Positions 12,779 to 24,509 of a DNA stretch of 64,000 nt are shown piece after piece. Each line of letters begins with the position of its first letter. Positions within the stretch are counted from its first letter, which is position 1. Source of the DNA: Nectonema munidae (taxonomy: Eukaryota; Nematomorpha; Nectonematoida; Nectonematidae). The position numbers and the translations under genes are program-made. The stretch lies in contig JAUIRK010001047.1 of assembly GCA_030549495.1 (NCBI GenBank), positions 930,001 through 994,000 of the forward strand, in the 5' to 3' direction. Below the pieces are notes generated by a model, which was not told the origin of the DNA, made no database searches, and saw nothing but the letters and a program-made list of their open reading frames with translations.

Positions 12779-14709
12779 AAAACAACCCATTATTATTTTT
12801 TCTTCAACAGAGTAAAACGTTGTATTAGAATGGGTTAGGATACGTATTATTGAAAGATGCGTAGCATTAGTTTTCCAGGGGCGCACAAGAGTGAAAATTT
12901 TGGGGGGAGGAAGGTGGTGAATTTTTTAGATGATATAAACTGTTAAAAATTTTGGACCAATGTATTATTAATTTTTTATATAAGTTATATAAAAAATGCT
13001 TGTTAAAAACACTTCAAAGATGTCATAATTCTTAGAACTCAATGCTACAATGGTGAAGAAAATGAAAATAAACTATAGTTAAATTGGATGTGACCCTTTG
13101 TAGTTTTCTCAAGGATATGAGTTGGAGCGAGAGCTAAGCTAATACTTTTAACGAAGCTGAAGTCAGAGTCGTAAATGTCAGTTTTGGAAATAAAAAATTA
13201 AGCACACCTAAGCAAACCGAATGAATCGAAAAAGAATGCCTTTTCACATGACGCAGAGAAAATAATAATAATTAGGTAAAAAAGATTACTTGGTCGAGCA
13301 AGATTAACTAAAAAACAAACACCGCATATTTTTTCCAGCACAAAAGAGGAGAATGGTTAATATGATTGGAGAAAGGCAAATTACCATATGTGTGAGATAG
13401 AAATACCTTAATGACCGTGGTATAAGGAAAGCATTATGAAACGCGTTGCATGAGGATGAAGATTTTATCCATGACCGCTTTTTTTTATCAACGCAGGAAT
13501 ATGCTTGCTCAAATACCATCATCATACAAATAAAATGGAAACATATGGACAGTATCTTAGTATATTCAATGATTCATAACTTCTCTAGTCATTAAATCGG
13601 GTAACAAACGAAAAGAACCTTTTGTGATATCATTAGGCAGCGTGTTCCTACACGTCAACGATTTTTGTTGTCATTTTTATGAATATATGAACTAGGGTGA
13701 CCCATATCCGAGAAGCAGAGGAATGCGATGCTCCCAACCCCCATATGATTTTAAGGAGGTTGAGCCTTTAGCACCACCAATAATTTCGAATTTTTCAATT
13801 CTATATCTTTTTATATCATTAAGGCTTGTTTGGCTTTATGAGTAGACTTTCCATATTACCTTACTCGTTTTACGGTTGAGTTTCAGACAGAAATTCTTTT
13901 AAAATAAATTTTGAAAATTATAAAAAAAAGTTTGCCCCCTCCCAATAATTTTAAGGATGTACGAAGTTGATATGAACATATAGTCAGTTAGTTAGTTTAG
14001 AGTAGTTAGGTTGGTACTTTGAAGTTCTAAGTTTAGTCGTTAACTCCCAAAACAACAAATTAACAATTTTATTAGTCAGATGTCTATATATTTACACCCT
14101 TCTGAAATACTAATTTATAACTTAGGTTTTTCTCATTTTTTTAATTATCATTTTTCAGTTTTTTTATAATTGACAGCGAAAAAAAATCAAGATTTCACCG
14201 TTGAAAATTTACCAGTGTAGACAAAAATTGGAAAACAATTAAAAACTAAAGAAGGATTTTTTATTATCGGTCTCATGTGAAAAGAAGAAAAATTTAATTA
14301 ATTACTTTTTTATAAAAGCTAAGTATGTATAGAGAGTACTACATATGGTTGTATGAACAATGAAAAGTGACTTGCAAATAAGGAGTAAGAAATTATGGAT
14401 GATAAATATGTCAACTAAAGAAAAGCACGTTTCATTTATCGACAGTGCACAAAACAAAAACTCTAGGATTTATATTTTTATAAAAGCAGTATGTATGTTC
14501 TTAACATATGTAGGTGGACAGATGGACGTAAGTCTCCACCTCCCCCAAACTCTAAGTTAATATTTAAGATTTAGCTAATATCCACCTCTAAAATATAAAA
14601 ACTTGCCTAAGTTATTGGCGAGGTAAGCTTTCTTTTTGTGAATGAGAATGAATGTTTACGAAAGTAATGGGGACACGTAAAAACAGAGATCGTAGTAGTC
14701 AATTAAAAA
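12779..14709. other. Intergenic region with CAGGGGCG-family termini
   Basis: At 12876 the terminus CAGGGGCGCACAAGAG begins, followed by a G-rich run. At about 13930-13962 the opposite orientation appears (CCCTCCCAATAATTTTAAGG). These could be the two ends of one element of about 1.1 kb, but no target duplication was found. Nothing coding was recognised between them. Confidence 0.4.
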
Positions 14710-14868
14710 ATGGAGGATGATCTGCTGTGTAGGACTCAAAATGAAGCCGAAGTTGATTCACCAGATGAGACATGGGATCCTTATGATGAAACTATGAAGG
14801 AGGACTCATTTGAAGAAATTTTGTATCAGATGATGACTCTGCCAATCTTAATGAATTTTAACTGGTAA
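14710..14868 (+). pseudogene. Short acidic reading frame (possible exon or processed fragment)
   Basis: The frame opens MEDDLLCRTQNEAEV with a favourable start context (A at -3, G at +4) and continues with ETWDPYDETMKEDSFEEI, an acidic composition unlike surrounding AT-rich chance frames. After about 40 residues the open frame loses this character, while the next frame reads SDDDSANLNEF and stops. That suggests a one-base slip in an originally acidic tail. Alternatively the sequence is a first exon ending at the GTAAAT at 14865. No family was recognised. Confidence 0.25.
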
Positions 14869-15408
14869 ATAAATGTAAATTACTTTTATTTTAGTAAGAA
14901 ATAAAATAACAATATCCAACAAGATCAAAGGATTCCTTTTTTGTTACTGTTAACAAGACTGCCTACAATTTTGGGATGATTTTTAAGGATTAAAAGCTCG
15001 ACCTACACCTGAAAAAAACATTCTAAAATATTTCAAATAAACATATTAAAGGTGATTTAGATCTAAATCATAGCATAAACATTTATTACAAAAGCAACAT
15101 TTTGCATAATCTTAAAAACAAAAAAAAACAAAAAATTGGCGATCTTTGACAAGTTTTATAGGCTGTTGAGTAAAAAGTCCAATCCTTGTGAAAATAATAT
15201 AGATATTCTGTTTTGATAAGAATCATTATATTCAGTGGATTCAGGGACAATTAGGTAGTTACTTCCAATAAACTACGTTTGAATGCCGAAAAATATAAGT
15301 TCAATCATTTTCTAATAGATATAAATTTGACTTAGCTAGAATTACGTTAAAACTACTTGAAAAACAATTGATAAGGCGAAGTGGGTGCACATCAAAATAA
15401 GTAAAACA

Positions 15409-15530
15409 AACTTTCAAAAGGAAATTTTTATTATCTCGACTTTACAATTACAAATTAGGATAGGTCGAAATATTGAATCCTAATTTGTTATTGTAAAGTC
15501 GAGATAATAAAGATTTCTTTTTGAAAGTTC
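15409..15530. repeat. Long inverted repeat (about 50-bp arms, 17-bp spacer)
   Basis: Arms at about 15409-15460 and 15478-15530 are complementary over roughly 50 bases with few mismatches; the shared core is TTATCTCGACTTTACAAT. They are separated by 17 bases centred near 15469. No coding sequence and no clear target duplication. It could be a fold-back MITE or a hairpin-RNA source. Confidence 0.85.
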
Positions 15531-16224
15531 TTTTAGTAATTATACTTATTCTACTTGTAAAAGTTGACCAATAAAAATATTTGGGAGGTTTTTTGATTCT
15601 CATCTCAATTTGGAAAGCCCATATCAATAGTTTGCTTTTGAAAATATCTAGTATTTTTGTTTTCTTCTTTAAGTTTAAAAATCCCATACCTATTAATTGT
15701 AGAGAGAAAAATATTTTATGAATATATATATCCATATATTATATATGGTAATCTCTCATGGGATGACTAAAAAAAATTTAAGTTCGACGCGGTATAGATA
15801 AAATCTTAAAATGTATATTTTAGCCTATCGCGTGAATTAATTCACTTTGAACTCCCTAATAGTGTGAGTATATTCTGTAGGATTGAATTGAATTGTATAA
15901 AGTACTATTTCAATATTTCTTATGAAAGAACGTTGTGTTTTTATAAATCCTCTTTAATAAAAAATACAGATTTAGTTTTCCCTTGTTTTATAATTTATCT
16001 GTTATCCTATAATAATTTATATTTATAAATATGTATGCGTATGTGTGTGTGCTAGGGTAATGACTTTTTTTATTGCGATACCCCTGTGTGATTTTTTAAT
16101 GAATTTTTATATTTAAAAGTTATATATGATGTTAAAATCAAAATAATTTGCAAAAAGTTGCCCCAGGATGCTCCTTATTGTTTCCAAGGTTATGAAAGTA
16201 CCATTAAAGAAAATGAATGCTTTA
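15531..16224. other. AT-rich spacer
   Basis: No gene recognised. A short (TG)n run lies near 16037. CCCCAGGAT at about 16164 and its inverse (TCCTGGGG) near 18204 flank the transposase-like fossil at 16225-17917 and might be short element ends, but the match is only about 8 bases. Confidence 0.35.
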
Positions 16225-17917
16225 TCATATATCATTTTTTAAAATAAACCTTAAATTTAAGTACTTATCACTTTTACAACTTTTTTTTAAATCCTCCATC
16301 AACTTTATTGCTCTCTCCGCTATCATGTTAGTTCTTGGAATGTCGATAACAGAATCCGCCTGAACCCAATGATTCAAAAACGTATTCTCAGCTGCTTTGC
16401 ATTTTGTTTTTGCTATGGAGTTCAAGAGTTTTTCATAATTTTCAGGTATGAATTTTTGAATTGAGAACCATATTTCTTGCCACTCATAGGATATAAAGTT
16501 CGCAACATTTTCCATTATTTCTCGATATCCAGGAAGAAGAAAGTAAGCAATAAGAGCGTAAATAGCCCTCGAATTCCACCGAGCTTTGTTAAGTGCTGGA
16601 AGTGCTTTCCATTCGATCAAAGGAAACTTGTTTTTTTCTTTGTAAGTTCTATAACCATAACACAGCGTATACAAAAACTTAAAGTCATCTCTCCATCCTA
16701 AATTTTTGAAATCAGGCATAGGAATTTCAGCAACGTACATTTTTTTATAACTTTTAAGTATTGGTGTTATGAATTCATAGTTCATATTTGGATCAGTTGA
16801 TTTAGCTGGAAAAAGAAGTCCAGAACATGTTTCAATACTCTGTCTAGAATATGATGTTGGCAACCAATAAACTGGGGTTTTATAAACCCTAAATTCACCA
16901 TTTTTTATTGTAGCCTAACGACAATTCCAGAATGAGAACCAGTGTTTGTAGCCGTCGTGTCACAAACAATCATTTTGATACAAGACCATGCTCCATTTTG
17001 ATCCAGTACTTTCATTATTCCTTCTGCAATACTTTTTGCAGAACTATTTTCAGTTCTGATAACTCCTAAATTTATTCTTCTGTCAGTATTTTGCAGGCAA
17101 ATTACTTGATATTCTTCAAGTTTATTGTTGTTTTTTTAACTGGTAATCGTTTACCGTCAAAATGTAAACAGAAACTTGTTTGTTCCTGTAGTAGTCTTTT
17201 AATTTTAGTTTGTATAACTTTTGCGTGTGCTATAGTTGCTTTAAATATTCCAGATTGGGATGGTGTGGGTAAATTTATTCCTTCATCTGAAAAAGATAAA
17301 CATATTTTTGAAATTTTATGTGTTGAAATAGACAGGTTTTTTACTAGTTTAACAGACTGTGACGTAGACGACTTTGTTTTTTCTTTTATGCTAGTTTGAA
17401 AAGCTTTTTCTTCACTATCATTATATTCATCATCCGAGATGTCTGTTTCATTGATCTCATTTGAATTTAGGCTTGTTTCATCAAATGTTAAAAAACTATC
17501 ATTTGTTTTTTTTATTCTTTTGGATGGATGAATAGAAGATATGGGTGCACTTTTATTTGATACATAACCAACTTTACACTTTGACTCAACTTGTTTCTGA
17601 TAAAATACTTTATCCTCTTTGCATAGCCAGTTTCCATCCACCTTTGTTATGTCGAACAAATCAAGTATCTCATCTCCAAATTTTTCTTTTGGGTATTTTT
17701 GATTCTTTTCATATTCTTTGATAATTTTTTGTATTTTAGCGAAAATCGTCTGCTTACTCAGTTGTGGAAGACTCATTTTTTGCCATAAGGAAGATAACTC
17801 TTGATAGATAATTTTAATTCTTTCTTGTTTGAGTTTTTCTCTATCAGAAAGAGTTGGATAGAAGCCTAAAACGTCAACTTTTCTAGGCAATCTTGTTAAT
17901 GATGACAAGTTTTTCAC
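16225..17917 (-). pseudogene. Transposase-like protein of an unnamed family (DGK-LP type), copy 1
   Basis: The minus strand carries two long frames. The first (17917-17102, 271 residues) has a charged N-terminus with LFDITKVDGNWLCKEDK, then an acidic Ser-rich region, and ends with SFCLHFDGKRLPVKK. The continuation near 17100-16870 reads VCDTTATNTGSHSG and GCQHHILDRVLKHVLD. The second long frame (16863-16225, 212 residues) contains AERAIKLMEDL. The order Asp-rich strand, GCQHH block, helical region, then AER is like an RNase-H-fold transposase. The same blocks occur in the copy at 58920-60458. It has at least one stop and frame changes. I know similar unnamed proteins in arthropods and cnidarians but cannot assign a superfamily. 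Confidence 0.65.
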
Positions 17918-18267
17918 TAGTGGTAAACTTCTTTAATTCTTTTTAGATACCAGGTTCTTTTTCCAAGTTTCAGAGTTTTTTAGAATAATAGTAGCAGATT
18001 TGTATTCAGCCATTACTTACTTTGAATAAAAAAATCAAAAAAAATAATTATATATGACAAATCGTAATTTTTGTATTTATAAAAATTAATTTAATTTTCG
18101 TTATATGAAAAAGATTTTAAAAATAATATACTGATAAATTATATAAGAAAATATTTGAGTTTTAGGAAATTAATAATTTATAGAATAAATGTAATTTCCT
18201 GTCCTGGGGTAAATTTTTTTTCTGATTTATAATTTTTTTTGTTTTTAAACTGAAAACTGGATTGCTC
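17918..18267. other. AT-rich spacer between two elements
   Basis: Runs from the N-terminus of the transposase-like fossil to the left end of the piggyBac element. Nothing else seen. Confidence 0.4.
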
Positions 18268-19528
18268 ACCTAAAAAAATGACAGGCCTTTTTTTATTTGA
18301 AAATTTTTCTCCTATTTAAGGCAAGGGGGGGGGGGGGGGCGGAATCCGCCCCCCTAAAAAAACTTTCATCATTTTCTTCAAAGCTATTAGCTCTTAATAA
18401 CCACACTTTTTTGACTTTTCCTAAATACCTATTTGCTGTTGTTTAAACATGAATACTCATATTTTTTACATGTAGTACTGTCAATTGCTGTGTGGTGATA
18501 CTAACCACAAAAGAGCAAACTAGGCTTTTTTTTATCTTGTCAAGTTTTTTCTCATAGAATCAATTTTTTGAACCAAAAATACATCCTAATTACCATAAAT
18601 GTAACCAAAAATTTTGTGTAACCAAAAATTTTCTTGAGGTTATTGAACTTTTTAATTATAGTAAACAAAAGTACTATAACCTTTTTTATTTTATTTTTCA
18701 CATAACCTAGATGTGATTGAGAATTGAATGAAATATTAGTTCACAATATGAAGAGTTCTTTTGTAAATCATGTTTAGAAAGATTATGTTTCAAAAGTTTG
18801 AGTTATTCATGTGGTTACTTTTTCAACACACCCACATTTAGAAGTTTTTCATTCAAGTATAAAACAGATAGATTTTTTCAATTTTATTTTTATAGGTTTG
18901 TTATTTGGTTTTAGTTGAATATGTTTGAGAGATTTGGTACTATTTTGGTTGGGTTTTTCAGCAATCTATACTGATCTGTAGCATCATATCCATTAGCTTC
19001 ACATATAACTTTTCATTCATCAATGTATATAACTAAATTTTCAACTTGTATTGGCCTCATAAACCTACAACCTTGTAAACAAACAGAAATTCATTGTAAT
19101 TGAAGCAATTTTTGATAGAAGAATCACCATCTTTTGAATGGCACTGCACAAATATAGCAAGCATTGAATACACTTACATAGCTCATGATTACGATTCTTT
19201 TATCATCATGTGTTTGCTTCTATATATAATTTGCTAAACATTGATATGACCTTCAATATATGTTCACGACCTCATCGCATTGTAAAAAACATAAACAAAC
19301 GGAATTGTTTCTCGCAAATTTATGCCAAGTTTAGTGTGAAATACTATCATCTCATTTTATTACACTGAACAGCACATAATTTTCATCATTTCTATTCCGA
19401 TACTACGTTCTTCAGTACTGCCACTTTTTTTGCTAAGCATCCTAACTTTATAATTTGGCGCAATCAAAGTATGATTTTTTATAATAATATAATTGTTGTA
19501 CTATCTAACTGTATGCTAATTGTAGTAA

Positions 19529-21492
19529 TGTCTGACAAAAGTTCGAAAAAGAAAGGGAAAACGATCTTCACAAGGTGTGAGCTCTCAAGAAGAGGAAAGC
19601 GTTTCAAATATATTTCAACTCTTCCATAACCCAGAGGACTTGACTTCAATATCGTCATCATCGAGTGAAAGTGACTTGGAATTTATGTTCAATGAACGTT
19701 TATCATCAGACCAGGATGGAGATGAAGAAGATACAAACAACGTAAACTTACCTTTCGACTTATTTAGGAGTTTTGAGGAGCAAGAAGCTCGGCATAGATA
19801 CTTGACAAGCGTCAATGATTGCTTAAATGAGAATATGTTTGATGAATTACCTGAACAGTTAGAAGAGTCTTATTGTTCCTCATTGAAGGCTAGCTCTTCT
19901 GAGAAAGTTTTAGGGATCAATAATAGAGAGCTTTTTTGGTCAACTGTCAAAACGACCAAAGTCGGACAAGTGAAAACATAATAAGAGGTGGAATTGGACT
20001 GAGACCAAATATTTCAGCAGAAACCCCAAGAGAGTGTTTTAATTTGTTTTTAAATGATTCTCTTTTGGTCGAAATAATTGATCATACTAATAAAAATATC
20101 GAAGAAAACAATACAGAAAAGTTGAACGATAGTAAATATCCTCACATAAAAGTTTTAGATATTGAGGAAATGTATGCATATATTGGACTAACTTACTTAA
20201 GAGCTCTACTGAAACAGAATTATCTCAGGGTTAAGTTTCTATGGTCCGATCTAGGTTGTCATATATTTGCGTGCACAATGAGCATGAAACGATTTTATTT
20301 TCTCAATAAACACATTTGTTTTGACTCAGTTCATAGTAGGAAAGAAAGATGGGAGTTTGATAGGTTTGCAGCTTTTAGGAATGTTTTTGAAATATTTAAT
20401 GTAAACTGTTGCAAATGGGTTAAACCTACCCCTTTTTTAACGATTGATGAGTCATTGTATCCGTCGAAAACGGCTGTAAATTTTAAGATTTACAGTCCCC
20501 TCAAACCTGCTAAATATGGACTACTGTTTAGATCGTTATGCAGTGTTGAATACCCGTTTACATATCAATCTAGCGTATATGCTGGTAAACCAAGAAAAAG
20601 TGGAGGAGCTTTTCACATAGGAAGTACGGAAGAAATTGTGAAAGAGCTGGTAAACAAAGTTAAAATACATAATAGTTTAGAAGGTAGAAATATTACCCTA
20701 GACAGATTTTATACATCAATTAAGCTTATTGATTGGTTATATAAACAAAAAATAACATGTATCGGAACTATTATGTCTAGAAGAAAAGGTGTTCCCATAA
20801 ATTTAAACTCACTCAATACTAGAGAAAATTATTCATATAAAGTTTTCTGGGAAAAAAACCATTTTAAATGGTTGTCTCTGCATAGTTATGTTGTTAAAAG
20901 AAAAAGTAGTAGTAAGAACATTTTGATTGCCTCATCCTTACCCCCAATTCTCGGTGTTTCTAAGGGAGAAAATAAAAAACCTGCCATATACAAACTTTAT
21001 GATTACACGAAAGGAGGGGTTGACATATTTGATCAACGAATTTCTTATACATCATGTAATAGAAAAAGTAAAAAATGGACTGTAAAAGCATGGAGCTTTA
21101 TTTTGGACACTGCAAGAATAAACTCTGGCAGTGTGTTTTGTTTGAAAAAATCAGTTGATCCTAGAAAGATTGACTCCTTTTCATTTGGCATGGAACTTGT
21201 GAAATCTTTGGTTTATCCTTACATAAAATCTAAACCCATGTATGGTGTTTCTAGCAAAATCAAAGCTAAAATTTCCACACTACTTAGTTCAAATGAAAGC
21301 AGCACTTCAACACAAGGTCAACATGGACCTGTGAGACGTTGTGATAACTGCCTAAAGTTAATTTCGGGCAAGAACTACAAATGTTCGAAAGACAAGTTGA
21401 AAAAAATCAAGCAGCAGTGTCAAAAGTGTGGCAAAGCATGTTGTAACGATCACTCATACTGCCTGTGTACTAATTGCTATCAAAGCTCATAA
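19529..21492 (+). pseudogene. piggyBac transposase (near-complete, about two frameshifts)
   Basis: Encodes a DDD piggyBac transposase, which cuts and pastes at TTAA. The acidic N-terminus (EEESVSNIF) lies in one frame. After a one-base shift near 19960 the next frame runs 518 residues to 21492. Catalytic aspartates are seen in FLTIDESLYPSK, TLDRFYTS and KGGVDIFDQ. The C-terminal Cys-rich finger runs from RRCDNCLKL to CLCTNCYQSS. The ATG at 19529 (MSDKSSKKK) is out of frame with the acidic segment, suggesting a second small slip near 19545, unless a short intron is used. It is the least decayed transposase here after the Tigger at 55.2 kb. Confidence 0.93.
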
Positions 21493-21684
21493 TCTTGCTT
21501 ATTCATTATCTCTTTTACCATTGTGAAATATATTTTGTGTTCTACAAGTTTATTAAAACTTTGCTCTCCTTTTTACGCTTTTAGTAACTTTTCTTTTTGT
21601 ATGCTTTTTGAAAAGGGATTAGAAATTTATTGTTCAGTTTAAATTTATAGTAGCAAACTCTTCATAACTAACAAAAATATCCTT

Positions 21685-22044
21685 TTGTTTGTAATTGTTC
21701 TTTTTTGTATATACCAGAATTCAGATGTTTTTACAGAGCTTATTGACTTTGATTATCACATTTGTCCAAAATACGTTTTGGGAAAAAGTCTGGCGTTTAT
21801 AAAAACGTTAGTAGAATACAAAAATTTTGAATTTATTAGAGTTTTCAATCTCTATAATTCTGATAGTGTTACTGAGAATGCCACATTTTCCAGTATCATC
21901 AGTCACTTAGCTTCCTTGAAAATGTTAGTATGTGTTTTTCTCGTTGCAAAACTTTTATATTCAGACAGATTTCATCAATTTTGTTTGATATTGGTAAAAT
22001 TTATACACTTTTTTGAACTGGTAACATTGATGACCATGTTGTGA
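21685..22044 (+). other. Unexplained 119-codon open frame inside the piggyBac element
   Basis: Open frame without an ATG at its start, beginning in a hydrophobic stretch and reading NSDVFTELIDFDYHICPK, later FIKTLVEYKNFEF. It lies 190 bases after the transposase stop on the same strand. No family recognised. Length alone is not proof in AT-rich DNA, and the hydrophobic composition is typical of T-rich chance frames. Confidence 0.2.
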
Positions 22045-22227
22045 CATATACAGTAATTCAGCTAAATAAGTATCAAAAACATTTTCGAGGTTATAAATCA
22101 AGTAACTCACCTTTATTGTGTAGAAATGTTTTTACAAAAAAGTTTGTTAATTATTGAAATTATATCAAAAGAGACAATTTTTCTCCATAAAAATAATAAT
22201 TGCTTCATAAATACTTGGTCACTATTT

Positions 22228-22640
22228 TTGACAAACTATCAAAATGATTGATTACTGACCAATAGAAATAATTTCATAAAAAACTAGTGTCATCAATCAA
22301 CTAGGTGTAAATAAAAATGCTATTTCTACTTATTTTACTTTTAAATTCGTTAATTATTAATTTTGTCAAACCTGTCAAAATGATTGATTACTGACGAATT
22401 GAAATGATTTCGTAAAAAGCTAATGTCATCAATCAACTGGGCGTACTCAAAAATGCTATTTTCAATTATTTTACTTTAAAACTTGTTAAGTATTGATTTT
22501 ATCAAACCTGTCAAAAATGATTGATTTGATGAGTTGAAAGAATTAGGTAAAAAATAATATCATCAATCAACTCAGCGTACTTGAAAATGGTATGTTCAAC
22601 TTATTTCACTCTAAAATTCGTCTTACTCTAAATTATTTTA
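22228..22640. repeat. Subterminal tandem repeats, type A (3 units, about 136 bp)
   Basis: Units start near 22228, 22363 and 22499. Each opens with TTGTCAAACCTGTCAAAATG followed by ATTGATT, and contains GTCATCAATCAACT about 75 bases further on. The heads are related to the type B units that follow. Confidence 0.85.
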
Positions 22641-22802
22641 AATATCACCATGAGTGTAAAAAGGAGATGAGGAAATTTAAATTTCGTGAATAGGTAAATT
22701 TATAATGAAAATTTTAATCTAAGAATCCTATTTATAATTGTAAAAACCCCTATTTTATACGTAGGTCATAAAAAATCTTTCATGATGTCTTTTTTCATAT
22801 TT

Positions 22803-23500
22803 TGACAGACATCTGTCAATTTTGATTGATTTGCCAAAAATTCGAACATTTTTTTGAAATTGAGTAAAACCAATTATTTCAGCATAGGTGGAAACTTTAT
22901 TTTATATTTGTTTTATAATAAAACTTCAAATGATGTTTATATATATTTTTTGACAGGTATCTGTCACTTTTGATTGATTTCTCCAAAATAAAGTTTGTTT
23001 TTGAAAAAGATATACACCAATGAACATAGCGTATCTAAAAACCTCATTTTATACTTGTTCTATAAAAAAATTCAAGTTATACCAGTTTTGATCTTTTGAC
23101 AGGTATCTGTTAATTTTGATTGATTTAACTCGTTTAAAAATTTGAACATTGTGTTTGAAATCGAGTGTAACCAATGAATCAAGCGTAAATGAAAATTATA
23201 TTTTTTATTTATTTTGTATAGAAAATTTCAATGATCTCCATTTACATATTTTGACAGGTATCTGTCAATTTTGATGAATTTGTTCAAAAATTAAATGATT
23301 ATTTCTGAAAATGATAATCACCAATGAATTGAGCCAACATAAGAATCTTATTTTACACTTGTTTCATAAAAAAATTAAAGTTATATTGATATTTTGATAT
23401 TTTGACAGGTATCTGTCAATTTTGATTGATTAAATAGAAGTAGACATTTTTTTCCTTGAATAATTATCACCAATGGATTCAGCGTACCTGAAAATGGGTT
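22803..23500. repeat. Subterminal tandem repeats, type B (5 units, about 150 bp) with TGACAG dyads
   Basis: Units start at 22803, 22951, 23097, 23252 and 23403 (spacings 148, 146, 155, 151). Each starts with a dyad close to TGACAGGTATCTGTCA followed by ATTTTGATTGATT, and contains CACCAATGAAT about 80 bases later. The dyad is best conserved and the unit bodies drift, as expected of repeated protein-binding sites. Confidence 0.9.
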
Positions 23501-24156
23501 ATTAAATTATTTGCGAAAAAATTTCTCCTTTATAGAATCTAATGAGAGGGGGGCGGAATCCGCCCCTCCCTGCCAAAAAAAGTTATTAAAAAAAGCCTGC
23601 CTGAAATAGGGTTAATAGATTGTTTTCAAAACTTAATATCCTATATAATTTATTTGATTCTATGTAATAACACATGTTAATCATTTATAACATCTGAAAA
23701 CTTTATATAATGATTTTTAAGTAAACATTATTATGAAAGATTAATTTAAAAAAAAATAAATAATTATATAATATTATTAAATGAAGAGGAGGAAGGCTAA
23801 ATATTTAAATATGAGAAGAACAAGGGGGTAGGTGTAAAATAAACTGCAAAAGTAAAGCCTGATTTAGAAAATTTACTTACATATAAAACTCGAGTCTCTA
23901 ATTCAGAAAAAAAACAAATTAAGTTATATATATTTAAAAAAAACATATTTTAGTGATAAGAAGTCAACATTTATGGATTTGTCTTCCATTTCTGTTACCT
24001 CGATGGTGGAAATAATGTCTATGCAAAATATTTTCTTTTCAAATTTGTAAAAAAATATATTTTAATTTTCAAAAATATTTAGTAAAATTTTTTATTTCTT
24101 TAAAATTAAAAAACCTAGTTTATTTTTTTTATTTTTTAAAATGATCAAGAAAGACC

Positions 24157-24300
24157 ATGTTAGAAAAGTTATTACCTATATTTTGCAATTTGCACGACTT
24201 TAAATAATATTTTGGTCAATTAATCAATTAATCCAAAAAAATTCTGTAATCAATGATTCAAAAAATATTCGTTAAAAAATCAAAAAATAAATTCTTTTTA
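24157..24300 (+). repeat. Dispersed repeat, shared with 57427-57560
   Basis: Shares TTATTACCTATATTTTGCAA (one base different in the other copy), then TTTGCACGA and the AATATTCNTTAAAAAATC block, in the same order as at 57427-57560. The region 23616-24156 before it is AT-rich with no recognised feature. Confidence 0.65.
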
Positions 24301-24509
24301 AATATATCGTTTCTCCCATTACTTTTAGTATCTTATATGCATGATTCGATAAAAATAATTAGAGAGACTAGATTCATCTTTCTATTCTATTTCTAATTAT
24401 TCTGAGATTTAATATATTCCGTATCAAGTACTCTATTAGAAAATATGCACATTTTCATTAAGAAATTTTCATTGGAAGTTTTTCATTAGGACAATCAAAA
24501 CTATATAAT

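Larger units (their letters stand above)
18268..23611 (+). mobile_element. piggyBac element (about 5.3 kb) with palindromic subterminal repeats
   Basis: The right end is AGCCTGCCTGAAATAGGG at 23594-23611, followed by TTAA, the piggyBac target site; piggyBac ends typically begin CCC after TTAA, as here when reversed. Inside lies GGGGGCGGAATCCGCCCC at 23549-23566, present in mirror form at the left (about 18330-18353) after a 15-G run. The left outer end (ACAGGCCTTTTTTT) is decayed and its TTAA is not adjacent, so the left boundary is approximate. It carries a nearly complete transposase and, between that gene and the right end, an eight-unit repeat array. Confidence 0.8.

Noticed and set aside
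17091-17399. 102-codon plus-strand frame
   Set aside because: Antisense shadow of the unnamed transposase-like copy 1.
16164-18209. Inverted CCCCAGGA pair as terminal repeats of the unnamed transposase-like element
   Set aside because: Only about 8 matching bases and no target duplication; too weak to set boundaries.
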